Shown: positions 25,632 to 34,022 of the stretch, piece after piece | Numbering within the stretch: position 1 is the first letter of the stretch | Layout of the letters: every line of letters begins with the position of its first letter | Origin: Paenibacillus periandrae | GTDB lineage: Bacteria > Bacillota > Bacilli > Paenibacillales > NBRC-103111 | DNA length: 64,000 bases | Direction of reading: 5' to 3' | Assembly: GCF_022458865.1 (NCBI RefSeq) | Contig: NZ_JAJNMU010000009.1 | Span: 248,001 to 312,000, forward strand | Notes under the pieces: model-generated | Seen by the model: the letters and a program-made list of their open reading frames with translations, nothing else | Told to the model about the DNA's origin: nothing | The model's database searches: none | Program-made: the position numbers and the translations under genes

Positions 25632-27572
25632 ATGACGAGCTTAATCCCCGGTCCGGACGACCTATTCTTGTTCCATGAAGGCAGCTTGTATCAAAGCTAC
25701 CGAATGCTTGGAGCGCACTTTATCGAGAATGAGGGAGTCGCCGGTGTCCGATTTGCAGTCTGGGCACCGCACGCCAAGGAAATCAGGGTTATTGGAGATT
25801 TTAACAACTGGATTGGCACTGAGCACAACATGAGTAAAGCCAGTACCTGGGGCATATGGATTTTATTTGTTCCCGATGTCCAGGAGGGCGAATATTACAA
25901 GTACGAGATTGTGACTGAACAGGGGGTAACGCTGCTCAAAGCTGATCCTTACGCGTTTTATTCCGAATTAAAGCCAGGCACAGCTTCCCGTGTCTACGAA
26001 CTGGATGGTTATGAATGGAAGGATGCAGCCTGGCAGCAGCGTAAACAAGCTGAGTCCGTGTACAAGCAGCCGATTAACATTTACGAAGTTCATATGGGGA
26101 CCTGGAAAAAGAAGCCCGGAGGTGAATATTACACCTACCGAGAGCTTGCTGATGAAATGATTGACTATGTGGCCGACATGGGTTATACCCACCTTGAATT
26201 ACTACCGCTTGCGGAGCATCCTTATGATCGTTCATGGGGCTACCAGGCCACAGGTTATTATTCCGTTACGAGCCGCTTTGGCACACCCAAGGATTTCATG
26301 TATTTCGTTGACCGCTGCCACAGCAAAGGGATTGGGGTCATTATGGACTGGGTCCCGGGGCATTTTGTCAAGGATGAGCATGGTTTGAGGCAGTTTGATG
26401 GAGAGCCGCTCTACGAGTACAATGATCCGAAAAAAGCTGAAAAGCCGCAGTGGGGCACGTTAATGTTTGACTTTACGAAGCCGGAAGTGATCAGCTTTCT
26501 CATATCCAACGCGCTGTTCTGGATGGATAAATATCATATCGATGGTCTGCGGGTTGATGCGGTAGCCAGTCTGCTGTCTCTGAATCTCGGAAGACCACCC
26601 GAACAGAGGATTACGAATGCGAATGGAGGGGACGAGAACCCCGAGGCTGTACAATTTTTGAAGCAGCTGAACACGACTGTTTTCGCACATTATCCGCATT
26701 CCTTAATGATGGCGGAGGACTCCAGCAATTGGCCGAAGGTGACTTCGCCGGTGCATGATGGAGGCTTGGGCTTCAATTACAAATGGAATATGGGCTGGAT
26801 GAATGATATGCTGAAGTATATGGAGATCGATCCGTATTTCCGTCGCGGAAGCCACAATCAGCTGACCTTTTCCTTTATGTATACTTACAACGAAAATTAC
26901 GTACTGCCCTTGTCACATGATGAGGTCGTTCACGGCAAAAAATCGTTATTAAACAAAATGCCGGGTGATTATTGGCAAAAATTCGCAAACCTGCGGCTGC
27001 TGCTCGGTTATATGATGGTGCATCCCGGCAAAAAGCTGCTATTTATGGGCAGTGAGTTTGGTCAGTTTGATGAATGGAAGGATTTGGAGGATCTCGATTG
27101 GGAGATGCTGGACTACGATAGTCACCGATCCATGAAGCATTATGTTCATGATTTAAACCATCTGTACCTTAAGGAACAATCGTTATGGGAACTGGATCAT
27201 CAGCCCGAGGGCTTTTCCTGGATTGATCCTCATGATAGCAAGCAAAGCATTACGACCTTCATGAGAAAATCAAGCGACCCGGATAACTTTTTGATCATCA
27301 TTTGTAATTTCACTCCTGTTGTTCATGAAAAATATCGTATTGGGGTTCCGCTTTTAGCTGACTATATAGAGTTTTTTAACAGCGATCTGCCTGCATATGG
27401 CGGTTCCGGGCAAGTGAATAAGAAATTGAAAACAGAAATCGTTTCATGGCATCACCAACCCTACAGTCTGCAACTAACGATTCCGCCACTTGCGGTCGTT
27501 ATTCTGAAGCCTGTCAAGATCCGCCGCAAAGCTATATCCGAAAAAAAGAAAGGGGTTAGTGTCGATGCGTAA
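25632..27572 (+). CDS. glgB: 1,4-alpha-glucan branching enzyme
   Basis: A 646-residue GH13 enzyme that cuts alpha-1,4 glucan chains and rejoins them as alpha-1,6 branches. It has an N-terminal CBM48 domain (about 20-115, [23 protein letters not shown]), the catalytic barrel with the nucleophile Asp in GLRVDAVAS, the general acid Glu in MMAEDSS and the third Asp in [10 protein letters not shown], and a C-terminal beta domain. It is the first gene of glgBCDA; its end overlaps glgC by 8 bases. Confidence 0.95.
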   Translation: MTSLIPGPDDLFLFHEGSLYQSYRMLGAHFIENEGVAGVRFAVWAPHAKEIRVIGDFNNWIGTEHNMSKASTWGIWILFVPDVQEGEYYKYEIVTEQGVTLLKADPYAFYSELKPGTASRVYELDGYEWKDAAWQQRKQAESVYKQPINIYEVHMGTWKKKPGGEYYTYRELADEMIDYVADMGYTHLELLPLAEHPYDRSWGYQATGYYSVTSRFGTPKDFMYFVDRCHSKGIGVIMDWVPGHFVKDEHGLRQFDGEPLYEYNDPKKAEKPQWGTLMFDFTKPEVISFLISNALFWMDKYHIDGLRVDAVASLLSLNLGRPPEQRITNANGGDENPEAVQFLKQLNTTVFAHYPHSLMMAEDSSNWPKVTSPVHDGGLGFNYKWNMGWMNDMLKYMEIDPYFRRGSHNQLTFSFMYTYNENYVLPLSHDEVVHGKKSLLNKMPGDYWQKFANLRLLLGYMMVHPGKKLLFMGSEFGQFDEWKDLEDLDWEMLDYDSHRSMKHYVHDLNHLYLKEQSLWELDHQPEGFSWIDPHDSKQSITTFMRKSSDPDNFLIIICNFTPVVHEKYRIGVPLLADYIEFFNSDLPAYGGSGQVNKKLKTEIVSWHHQPYSLQLTIPPLAVVILKPVKIRRKAISEKKKGVSVDA

Positions 27573-28728
27573 AAAGGAATGCGTGGCCATGCTGCTAGCC
27601 GGTGGAGAAGGAAAGAGACTGGGTGTACTGACCAGCAAGCTTGCGAAACCTGCAGTTCATTTTGGCGGGAAGTATCGGATTATTGATTTCACGCTTAGTA
27701 ACTGCACCAATTCTGGAATTGATACGGTAGGCGTGCTCACTCAGTATCAGCCTTTGGTTTTAAATACGTATATCGGGATTGGAACGCCATGGGACCTGGA
27801 TCGCAAGCATGGTGGGGTTACAGTGCTGCAGCCTTTTATGGAGCAAAAAGGTGGAGACTGGTACAAGGGAACGGCCGACGCGATATTCCGCAATGTATCC
27901 TATATTGATCAATACGATCCCGAATATGTGCTTGTCATCTCAGGTGATCACATTTACAAGATGGACTATGATGTGATGCTGGATTTTCACAAAAAGACGG
28001 AAGCCGATGCTACCATCGCTGTTATTGAAGTGAAATGGGAGGAGGCGAGCCGTTTTGGACTCATGAGCACGGACGATGAGAACCGGATTACCGAGTTCGC
28101 TGAAAAGCCCAAGGAACCGAAAAGCAATTTGGCTTCAATGGGGATTTATATTTTCAATTGGAAGGTACTGAAGGAATTTTTGTATATGGATGAAGAAAAT
28201 GCAGAATCCAGCAAGGATTTTGGCAAGGATATTATTCCATTGATGCTGAGCGAGCAGAAAAAGCTGATGGCTTATCCATTTGAAGGCTACTGGAAAGATG
28301 TGGGTACGATCGATAGCTTATGGGAAGCCAATATGGATTTGTTGGAGGCTGAACCTGAATTTAATTTGAATGATAAAGAATGGCGAATTTATTCCGTTAA
28401 TCCATGCCAGCCTGGTCAATATGTGGCGCCAACCGCGCAAATTCGCCGTTCGTTAGTTAACGAGGGCTGCGCTGTTTTTGGTGAAATCGATCACTCGGTC
28501 TTATTCTATGGTGTTGAAGTAGGCGAGAACAGCTTAATTAAAGACTCTGTCATTATGCCGAATGTGCGTATCGGAAATAATGTGAAAATATATAAATCGA
28601 TTATCGGTGACGGCACGATTGTAGAAGATGGCTGCACCATTGGCGAGCCTGGTGATCATCAGGATATTACTTTGATTGGCGGCAATGAAGTAATCAGTTT
28701 ACCATCCAAGATCAACGTGAAAGGGTGA
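27565..28728 (+). CDS. glgC: Glucose-1-phosphate adenylyltransferase, catalytic subunit
   Basis: A 387-residue enzyme making ADP-glucose from ATP and glucose-1-phosphate, the committed step of glycogen synthesis. The pyrophosphorylase loop [30 protein letters not shown] is intact, with the downstream EKP (FAEKP) and GYWKDVGT substrate motifs, and a left-handed beta-helix C-terminus. Start: ATG 27565 lies 10 bases after AAAGGGG; a GTG at 27559 would be too close to it. It forms a GlgC-GlgD pair with the next gene. Confidence 0.95.
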   Translation: MRKKECVAMLLAGGEGKRLGVLTSKLAKPAVHFGGKYRIIDFTLSNCTNSGIDTVGVLTQYQPLVLNTYIGIGTPWDLDRKHGGVTVLQPFMEQKGGDWYKGTADAIFRNVSYIDQYDPEYVLVISGDHIYKMDYDVMLDFHKKTEADATIAVIEVKWEEASRFGLMSTDDENRITEFAEKPKEPKSNLASMGIYIFNWKVLKEFLYMDEENAESSKDFGKDIIPLMLSEQKKLMAYPFEGYWKDVGTIDSLWEANMDLLEAEPEFNLNDKEWRIYSVNPCQPGQYVAPTAQIRRSLVNEGCAVFGEIDHSVLFYGVEVGENSLIKDSVIMPNVRIGNNVKIYKSIIGDGTIVEDGCTIGEPGDHQDITLIGGNEVISLPSKINVKG

Positions 28729-28734
28729 GTTTGT

Positions 28735-29844
28735 ATGAAGCGAATGATGGGCGTCATCAATCTGGTTAATGAGCCGGATGGTCTGGAAGAACTTACCTAC
28801 TCTCGTAATGTTGCCTCGGTCCCGTTCGGTTCCAGGTATAGACTGATTGATTTTACTTTATCGAATATGATTAATTCCGGTTTGGAAAATGTCGCCGTAT
28901 TTACTCAGCACAAATACCGCTCCTTGATGGATCACCTTGGATCTGGAAAAGAATGGGATTTGGATCGCAAACGTGGTGGCTTGTTTATTTTACCGGCGAT
29001 CATGCAGGAAACAACGGGCATGTCCCGCGGCGATTTATTCCAATTTTATAGCCACCGTGATTATTTTTACCGGGCTCGTGAAGAATATGTCGTTATTTCC
29101 CGCAGCCATATTGTATGCAATATTGATTTAAATGAGGTACTGGATTATCACCTGGAGAGAAATGCTGACATTACCGTTGTATACAAGCATGCGGATGACG
29201 AAGAATTTGCCAAGTTCAGGCGTATGGCCGTTAAAGAAGACGGGCAAGTCACGGTTATGGAAGATCAGAACGGTCGCTTGCGTACTGATAACATTTCTAT
29301 GGAAATCTATATCATGAGCAAGGAATTGCTGCTGGATATGGTGGAATCGTGCCTGGCACAAGGCTATGATCATCTGGTGCGGGACGGTATTATGAAAAAC
29401 ATTGATAAGCTGGGCGTTTATGGCTATTTGCACGAAGGTCATGCGGGCATTGTCAATACGATCCAAAGCTACTATAAGCACAGTATGCAGCTGCTGAACC
29501 CCAAAGTATGGCGCGAGCTGTTTTTTCAGAAGAATCTGATTTATACCAAGGTCAAGGATGAGCCGCCAGCTAAGTATGCCGAGCATTCTCTGGCCCGCAA
29601 TGCCTTAATTGCGAATGGCTGCATTATTGAGGGCAAAGTGGAAAATAGTATTCTGTTCCGTGGTGTCAAGATCCGCAAGGGTGCCTATGTAAAAAACAGT
29701 ATCATCCTGCAAAATTGCGAAATCGAGGAAAATGTGATCATTGAAAATGCAATATTGGACAAGGATGTGTTTATTAGCCGAGGCCGTGTCCTGACTGGTG
29801 ATAAGCAAGCGCCATTTATTGCTTCAAAAACGAAAGTTATATAA
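28735..29844 (+). CDS. glgD: GlgD, non-catalytic ADP-glucose pyrophosphorylase-like subunit
   Basis: A 369-residue paralogue of GlgC. The N-terminal pyrophosphorylase loop is degenerate: the GGEGKRL segment of GlgC is replaced by MGVINLVNEPDGLEELTYSR, while the downstream FGSRYRLIDFTLSNM and the beta-helix domain remain. In Firmicutes GlgD by itself is poorly active and modulates GlgC in a heterotetramer. It starts 6 bases after glgC with AAAGGGTGAG upstream, so one transcript is expected. Confidence 0.93.
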   Translation: MKRMMGVINLVNEPDGLEELTYSRNVASVPFGSRYRLIDFTLSNMINSGLENVAVFTQHKYRSLMDHLGSGKEWDLDRKRGGLFILPAIMQETTGMSRGDLFQFYSHRDYFYRAREEYVVISRSHIVCNIDLNEVLDYHLERNADITVVYKHADDEEFAKFRRMAVKEDGQVTVMEDQNGRLRTDNISMEIYIMSKELLLDMVESCLAQGYDHLVRDGIMKNIDKLGVYGYLHEGHAGIVNTIQSYYKHSMQLLNPKVWRELFFQKNLIYTKVKDEPPAKYAEHSLARNALIANGCIIEGKVENSILFRGVKIRKGAYVKNSIILQNCEIEENVIIENAILDKDVFISRGRVLTGDKQAPFIASKTKVI

Positions 29845-29895
29845 AGAAAAGTATATAGAGACTAGAGACAGGTTACATATAAAAGGAGTGGTAGT

Positions 29896-31329
29896 TTGTC
29901 CATGAAAGTGTTATTTGCCGCATCGGAAGCTGTACCTTTTGCCAAAACAGGTGGTTTGGCTGACGTCATCGGATCGTTACCGAAGGAATTGGTCAAGCAG
30001 GGACTGGATGTCAGAGTGATGCTGCCCAAGTATGGAGACATACCGGCACAATTTACGCAAAAAATGGAAACCATCGCCACCTTTACACTGCGGATGGGTT
30101 GGAGAGAGCTCTACTGCGGTATTTTGAAGCTTGAGCACGAAGGCATTACTTTTTATTTTGTTGACCATGAGAATTATTTTTTGAGAAGTGGTTGTTACGG
30201 GTATAATGATGATGCAGAGCGGTTTGCTTTCTTTTGCCGCGCTGTAATGGATTCCCTGCAGCATATTGATTTCATGCCGGACATCATTCATTGTCATGAT
30301 TGGCAGACCGGGATGGTACCGGTATTGTACCGAGCCCATTTTAGCTACCAACCGGCTTATGCCCATATCAAGACGATCCTTACTGTGCATAACCTGAAAT
30401 ATCAGGGAGTGTTTGGTAAGGAACAGTTTATGGATTACTTTACGTTGGGTGAGGAGCACTTTGGCGGATTTGCACTCGAAATGCATGGAGGCGCCAGCTT
30501 CTTAAAGGGTGGCTTGTTATACTCCGATATGATTACAACGGTAAGTCCTACGTATGCCGAGGAAATTCAAACGCCGTATTTTGGAGAATATTTGGACGGA
30601 CTCCTGCGCAGCCAAAGTCATCGATTGTACGGGATTGTCAATGGAATTGATTATGAAGAATTCGATCCTATGACAGATCCTCATCTGGAAGTGAACTACC
30701 GGGATTCTCTTGTGAAAAAACAGCAAAACAAGGTAAAGCTGCAAGAAAAGCTCGGTCTTCCTGTTAATAAGGATGTTCCACTAATCGGGATTGTTACTCG
30801 TCTTGTGGAACAAAAGGGTTTATCGCTTGTAGAGCATGTGATAGAACAATTGATGAGTCTCAATGCGCAATGGGTTGTGTTGGGTACAGGCGAGCACCGC
30901 TATGAGCAGCTATTTCGTTGGGCAGCTGACCGTTATCCCGACAAGCTGTCTACGCTGATTACATTTAATGAAACGACGGCGCGGCAAATTTATGCCAGCT
31001 CCGATTTGTTCCTGATGCCATCTCAATTTGAACCGTGCGGGATTGGACAATTGATTGCAATGCGTTACCGTTCAGTTCCCATTGTTCGTGAAACAGGCGG
31101 GTTGAAGGATACCGTCAGCGCCTATGAAGAGGAAACCGGTGCCGGCACGGGATTCAGCTTCACGCATTACAATGCGCATGATTTGCTGTATACGGTAAAC
31201 AGAGCTGTTTCGCTTTACAGCGATTCCCAAGCTTGGAATAAGATTTTGGCTAATATTAAAAAGAAGGATTTCAGCTGGCGCAAATCTGCACAGCAGTACG
31301 CTTCCCTTTATAACCAACTAGTGAAATAA
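29896..31329 (+). CDS. glgA: Glycogen synthase (ADP-glucose)
   Basis: A 477-residue GT5 glycosyltransferase that extends alpha-1,4 glucan from ADP-glucose. The N-terminal KTGGLADV loop (about 17-24) binds ADP-glucose, HDWQTGMVP follows, and the C-terminal lobe carries the catalytic-site stretch MPSQFEPCGIGQL. TTG 29896 is chosen because AAAGGAG lies 8 bases upstream; the ATG two codons later would be 14 bases away. Last gene of the glycogen operon, closed by a hairpin at 31336. Confidence 0.95.
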   Translation: MSMKVLFAASEAVPFAKTGGLADVIGSLPKELVKQGLDVRVMLPKYGDIPAQFTQKMETIATFTLRMGWRELYCGILKLEHEGITFYFVDHENYFLRSGCYGYNDDAERFAFFCRAVMDSLQHIDFMPDIIHCHDWQTGMVPVLYRAHFSYQPAYAHIKTILTVHNLKYQGVFGKEQFMDYFTLGEEHFGGFALEMHGGASFLKGGLLYSDMITTVSPTYAEEIQTPYFGEYLDGLLRSQSHRLYGIVNGIDYEEFDPMTDPHLEVNYRDSLVKKQQNKVKLQEKLGLPVNKDVPLIGIVTRLVEQKGLSLVEHVIEQLMSLNAQWVVLGTGEHRYEQLFRWAADRYPDKLSTLITFNETTARQIYASSDLFLMPSQFEPCGIGQLIAMRYRSVPIVRETGGLKDTVSAYEEETGAGTGFSFTHYNAHDLLYTVNRAVSLYSDSQAWNKILANIKKKDFSWRKSAQQYASLYNQLVK

Positions 31330-31335
31330 TCATAG

Positions 31336-31363
31336 AAAACCAACGCCCAAAGCGTTGGTTTTT
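31336..31363 (+). terminator. Rho-independent terminator of the glg operon
   Basis: AAAACCAACGC-CCAAA-GCGTTGGTTTTT is a perfect 10-11 bp hairpin ending in a T-run. Confidence 0.92.
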
Positions 31364-31386
31364 GTACACGAAAGGGGAACGAACTT

Positions 31387-32259
31387 ATGATGAAGCCGAT
31401 ATATGCATTAACTGATTTGGATGGAACACTACTGCAGCCGGACGCCACTCTTTCTTCCTATACCATTGAGGTATTAACGGAGGCTTTGGAGCAAGGCCAT
31501 CGAATCAGCTATGCCACTGCCAGAAGCTATACAAGTTCACATGCGGTTGTAGGTCAAATTCCCTGGAAACACCCTATGGTTTTATATAACGGAGCGTTAT
31601 TATACGATCCTGTAGAAGGCAAAGTGCTGGATGGCGTCTTTATGGATCTGGAACTAACGAATGAATTGATTCAGTTTGGGAAGCTGCATGGACAATGCCC
31701 CTTATTATTCGGATTGGATGTAGACGGCTCGGAACGTGTGCTGCATGAATCATTAGCAGGGGTCGGCTACAAGCAATTTGTCTCAAGCAGGCCCAATGAT
31801 GCAAGATTCAGGGAAATTCCTGAGCTGCGCTGCCCGGATGATATACAAACCTTGCTGCTCACCTATATCGGACATTATGACGAGATGGTGCCATTGATGG
31901 AAGCCGTACGTGCCGCATATGGCGAACGGATTCAAATTCATTTTATGGCGGATACGTATATCACGGATCATTATTTTCTGGAATTCAGTCATGTGGATGT
32001 GAATAAAGGCAATGGTCTGAGAATGTGGGCTAAGAGTGTTGGATGTCAGACGGAGGACATTATCGCTATTGGTGATAATCTGAATGATATTAGTCTGCTG
32101 GCGGCCGCAGGGAAGAAGCTCGCGGTGAGCAATGCCAAGCTGGAGCTGCAAGCGGTAGCCGATGAGATTATCGAAGCCAATTCGGAAAATGGTGTAGCCA
32201 AATATTTACTGGTGAAGATGACAGGGATGCCTCAAGAGCAATACGAGCAAGTGGATTAA
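31387..32259 (+). CDS. Cof-type HAD-IIB family phosphatase
   Basis: A 290-residue haloacid-dehalogenase hydrolase. Motif I is TDLDGTLL (nucleophile about Asp10, acid/base Asp12), a large type-IIB cap follows, and the C-terminal motif IV is GDNLNDISLL. Such proteins dephosphorylate sugar phosphates, pyridoxal phosphate or flavin intermediates, often with broad specificity. It lies directly after the glycogen operon but behind its own ribosome binding site (GAAAGGGGAAC) and a terminator, so a link to glucose-1-phosphate metabolism is only suggested by position. Confidence 0.88.
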   Translation: MMKPIYALTDLDGTLLQPDATLSSYTIEVLTEALEQGHRISYATARSYTSSHAVVGQIPWKHPMVLYNGALLYDPVEGKVLDGVFMDLELTNELIQFGKLHGQCPLLFGLDVDGSERVLHESLAGVGYKQFVSSRPNDARFREIPELRCPDDIQTLLLTYIGHYDEMVPLMEAVRAAYGERIQIHFMADTYITDHYFLEFSHVDVNKGNGLRMWAKSVGCQTEDIIAIGDNLNDISLLAAAGKKLAVSNAKLELQAVADEIIEANSENGVAKYLLVKMTGMPQEQYEQVD

Positions 32260-32283
32260 CGGTGATGAACTGCATAACCTTAA

Positions 32284-32324
32284 CAAACAAAGAGTGAGAT
32301 CTCTATGAGGGATCTTACTCTTTG
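32284..32324. terminator. Bidirectional terminator between HAD gene and SOS-type gene
   Basis: AACAAAGAGTGAGATC pairs with GGATCTTACTCTTTGTT (about 16 bp with one mismatch) around a short loop. It is flanked by A and T rich ends suitable for both strands. Confidence 0.85.
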
Positions 32325-32345
32325 TTGTGTGCAGACATAGATCGA

Positions 32346-32642
32346 TCAGGCAGTCTGCAAAACCTTGGACTTCAGATGGGCACGAATCATCATAATACGT
32401 TGCTTAACGTAAAAGTCAAAAGCAGCACCTTTAAGATCTTTAAGCGGAAAGTTTTGCTCCGTATGATTATCGATAATAACCAATGACCCATCTTCAAAAA
32501 ATTTGAAGGTCAGATCCAGCCAATAGCTATCTGTAGTATGGAGAATCTTTTCGATTTGAATGTCTGTCAGCAGTTCGCTATTGGTTTCTATCAATTGTTT
32601 GTAATAATCACGTTCAATAAATCTGGCGTTAGTTGCTTGCAT
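32346..32642 (-). CDS. Uncharacterised 98-residue protein under LexA-type control
   Basis: The product begins MQATNARFIERDYYKQL and has alternating hydrophobic and charged segments (about 40-60, YWLDLTFKFFEDGSLVIIDN) followed by a basic C-terminal helix (VKQRIMMIRAHLKSKVLQ). It has no membrane segment and no family I recognise. The ATG at 32642 follows AAAGGGGTG; an upstream ATG in frame lies beyond the transcription start predicted from the promoter. That promoter carries two LexA boxes (next entry), so the protein is likely made after DNA damage. Possible roles are a division inhibitor, toxin, or repair accessory; the sequence does not decide. Confidence 0.8.
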   Translation of the reverse strand: MQATNARFIERDYYKQLIETNSELLTDIQIEKILHTTDSYWLDLTFKFFEDGSLVIIDNHTEQNFPLKDLKGAAFDFYVKQRIMMIRAHLKSKVLQTA

Positions 32643-32664
32643 ATTCGACACCCCTTTCGGATTA

Positions 32665-32713
32665 CGAACGAATGTTCTTAATACCATTATACCAAACATT
32701 TGTTCGTAGTCAA
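32665..32713 (-). promoter_or_regulatory. SOS promoter: sigma-A boxes with two LexA operators
   Basis: On the minus strand TTGACT (32713-32708) and TATAAT (32691-32686) are 16 bases apart. A LexA/DinR-type box, CGAACAAATGTTTG, fills the spacer (32706-32693). A second, plus-strand CGAACGAATGTTCT (32665-32678), covers the expected start site. Both fit the Bacillus form CGAAC-RNRY-GTTYG, the second with one change in its last position. Confidence 0.85.
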
Positions 32714-32824
32714 GAGTTTGCAGAATATTCTTTCAAATAGTTAAATACATTATCGAATAATGCTATAATGAATCCTAAAGAGGGTACTTTATAGGAAGAT
32801 ATAAGTTATATGGAGTTGATGATC

Positions 32825-33025
32825 ATGAAGTTTGAATATACGATTTTGAATAAAAAGGTAGATTCCTACGGTGTAAGCTACTTTATGGATGAGAAGGCTC
32901 ATATTCCGAAATTTAATGATATTTCCCTGATCAGAGTATTGAATATTCTCGGAGATCAAGGATGGGAACTGGTAGTCAAAGAAAACCCCAATACGTATAT
33001 CCTGAAACGCCAGTTGAAAGGATGA
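32825..33025 (+). CDS. Small DUF4177-like protein
   Basis: A 66-residue protein beginning MKFEYTILNKK and ending in WELVVKENPNTYILKRQ. The KFEY opening, the RVLNILGDQGWELV centre and the YILKR close match the pattern of DUF4177, small one-domain proteins of unknown role. The ATG at 32825 has GGAG 9 bases upstream; in-frame ATGs at 32810 and 32819 are possible alternatives. It is divergent from the SOS-type gene, with a TATAAT about 60 bases upstream at 32764, but no clear -35. Confidence 0.7.
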   Translation: MKFEYTILNKKVDSYGVSYFMDEKAHIPKFNDISLIRVLNILGDQGWELVVKENPNTYILKRQLKG

Positions 33026-33095
33026 CGATGTGAACTGAATAGAAGATTTTTATCTTGCATTTTTGAATTAATGCTGATAATATTATCCAAGGCGA

Positions 33096-33119
33096 TAACT
33101 TGTAGGACATGTTATAAGT
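33096..33119 (+). promoter_or_regulatory. Candidate GntR operator upstream of its own gene
   Basis: TAACTTGTAGGACAT continuing into GTTATAAGT forms an imperfect palindrome with arms ACTT and AAGT. It shares TAACTTGTA-GACAT (one variable base) with a site at 33866 before the ABC operon. It lies 16 bases upstream of the gntR start, where binding would block initiation. Confidence 0.55.
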
Positions 33120-33134
33120 AAGGTGGTGAAAGAG

Positions 33135-33830
33135 ATGAGTTTAACAAGCATTGATAAACAAAATATCGTCGACGAAGTGTATGCCCAAATTAAAAATAAT
33201 ATCGTAAACGGCACCTGGAAGCCTGGTGATAAGATTCCTTCGGAGCATGATTTGTGCCAATTGTTCAAGGTGAGCAGAGTCAGTGTTAGAAGCGCGATTC
33301 AGAAAATGAGAGCGATCGGAATCATCACTACCAGACATGGACAAGGCTCCTTTATTTCGCAATCGATTCAGGATCGGATATTGAATGATTTAACTCCTAT
33401 CATGAATATAACGGAACGTGAATTCATGGATATGATGGAATTTCGTGAAACGATAGAATTCAAATGTATTGATCTGGCTGTCCAGAGAGCAGATGAGGAA
33501 GATATCCGTCGCATTGAGCAGGCTCTTGAAAAAATGATAGCTGGCCAAAGCGATTACAAAAAATATACGGCCGCAGACATTGAGTTTCACGTAGCTATAG
33601 CCAAAGCTTCCAAAAATGAAATTCTGTATCAGGTCGTGAAAAATACCCATGCTTACTCTGAATTTTTGGAGGAGATGAATCGCGTTTTTGGTGTCAGTGA
33701 AGAAAGTGTGGAAGGGCACACCCAACAATTAGAAGCGTTAAAAAGAAGAGACGGTGAAGCTGTTAAAGCATTGATTAAAATAGGTATGAATGGCAATATA
33801 GAAAAACTGCGGGAAAGAAACCAGCATTAA
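33135..33830 (+). CDS. GntR family (FadR subfamily) transcriptional regulator
   Basis: A 231-residue repressor-type regulator. The N-terminal winged helix reads VYAQIKNNIVNGTWKPGDKIPSEHDLCQLFKVSRVSVRSAIQKMRAIGIITTRHGQGSFI (about 14-75). The all-helical FCD effector domain follows (about 95-225) with the metal-ligand-like residues D and H typical of sugar-acid sensors (FHVAIAKAS and later HTQQLEAL). Members control uronate and sugar-acid use. It sits upstream, same strand, of a carbohydrate ABC importer and an RspA-type dehydratase, its probable regulon. ATG 33135 follows AAGGTGG. Confidence 0.9.
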   Translation: MSLTSIDKQNIVDEVYAQIKNNIVNGTWKPGDKIPSEHDLCQLFKVSRVSVRSAIQKMRAIGIITTRHGQGSFISQSIQDRILNDLTPIMNITEREFMDMMEFRETIEFKCIDLAVQRADEEDIRRIEQALEKMIAGQSDYKKYTAADIEFHVAIAKASKNEILYQVVKNTHAYSEFLEEMNRVFGVSEESVEGHTQQLEALKRRDGEAVKALIKIGMNGNIEKLRERNQH

Positions 33831-33865
33831 GCAACAGATATGCCTTATGCAGATTTCTTTCGAAG

Positions 33866-33895
33866 TAACTTGTATGACATCATACATAATACAAT
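33866..33895 (+). promoter_or_regulatory. Candidate GntR operator and promoter of the sugar ABC operon
   Basis: TGTATGACATCATACA (33871-33886) is a 7-2-7 perfect palindrome. Preceded by TAACT, it repeats most of the site before gntR. TACAAT at 33890-33895 may be the -10 box, so the operator covers the -35 region. Confidence 0.6.
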
Positions 33896-33910
33896 TATTG
33901 ATTGCGATTG

Positions 33911-33976
33911 CTAGGTTCACCACAGAATACTGGAACTCGATTTCAGTCAACTTATATAGCATCCGGTGAACCTTGC
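33911..33976 (+). promoter_or_regulatory. Structured 5' leader of the sugar-binding protein gene
   Basis: GCTAGGTTCACC (33911-33922 region) pairs with GGTGAACCTTGC (33965-33976), 11 of 12 positions. The loop contains a second 6-bp stem, ACTGGA with TTCAGT. The structure ends about 35 bases before the AUGGAGGG ribosome binding site. It matches no riboswitch class I know. Confidence 0.45.
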
Positions 33977-34022
33977 ATTAACAATATATAGAAAGAAGCT
34001 ATAACATAATGGAGGGAAAAGA

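Noticed and set aside
33096..33120. Upstream GTG start for the GntR gene at 33123
   Set aside because: GTGGTG overlaps the AAGGTGG ribosome site that is well placed for ATG 33135.
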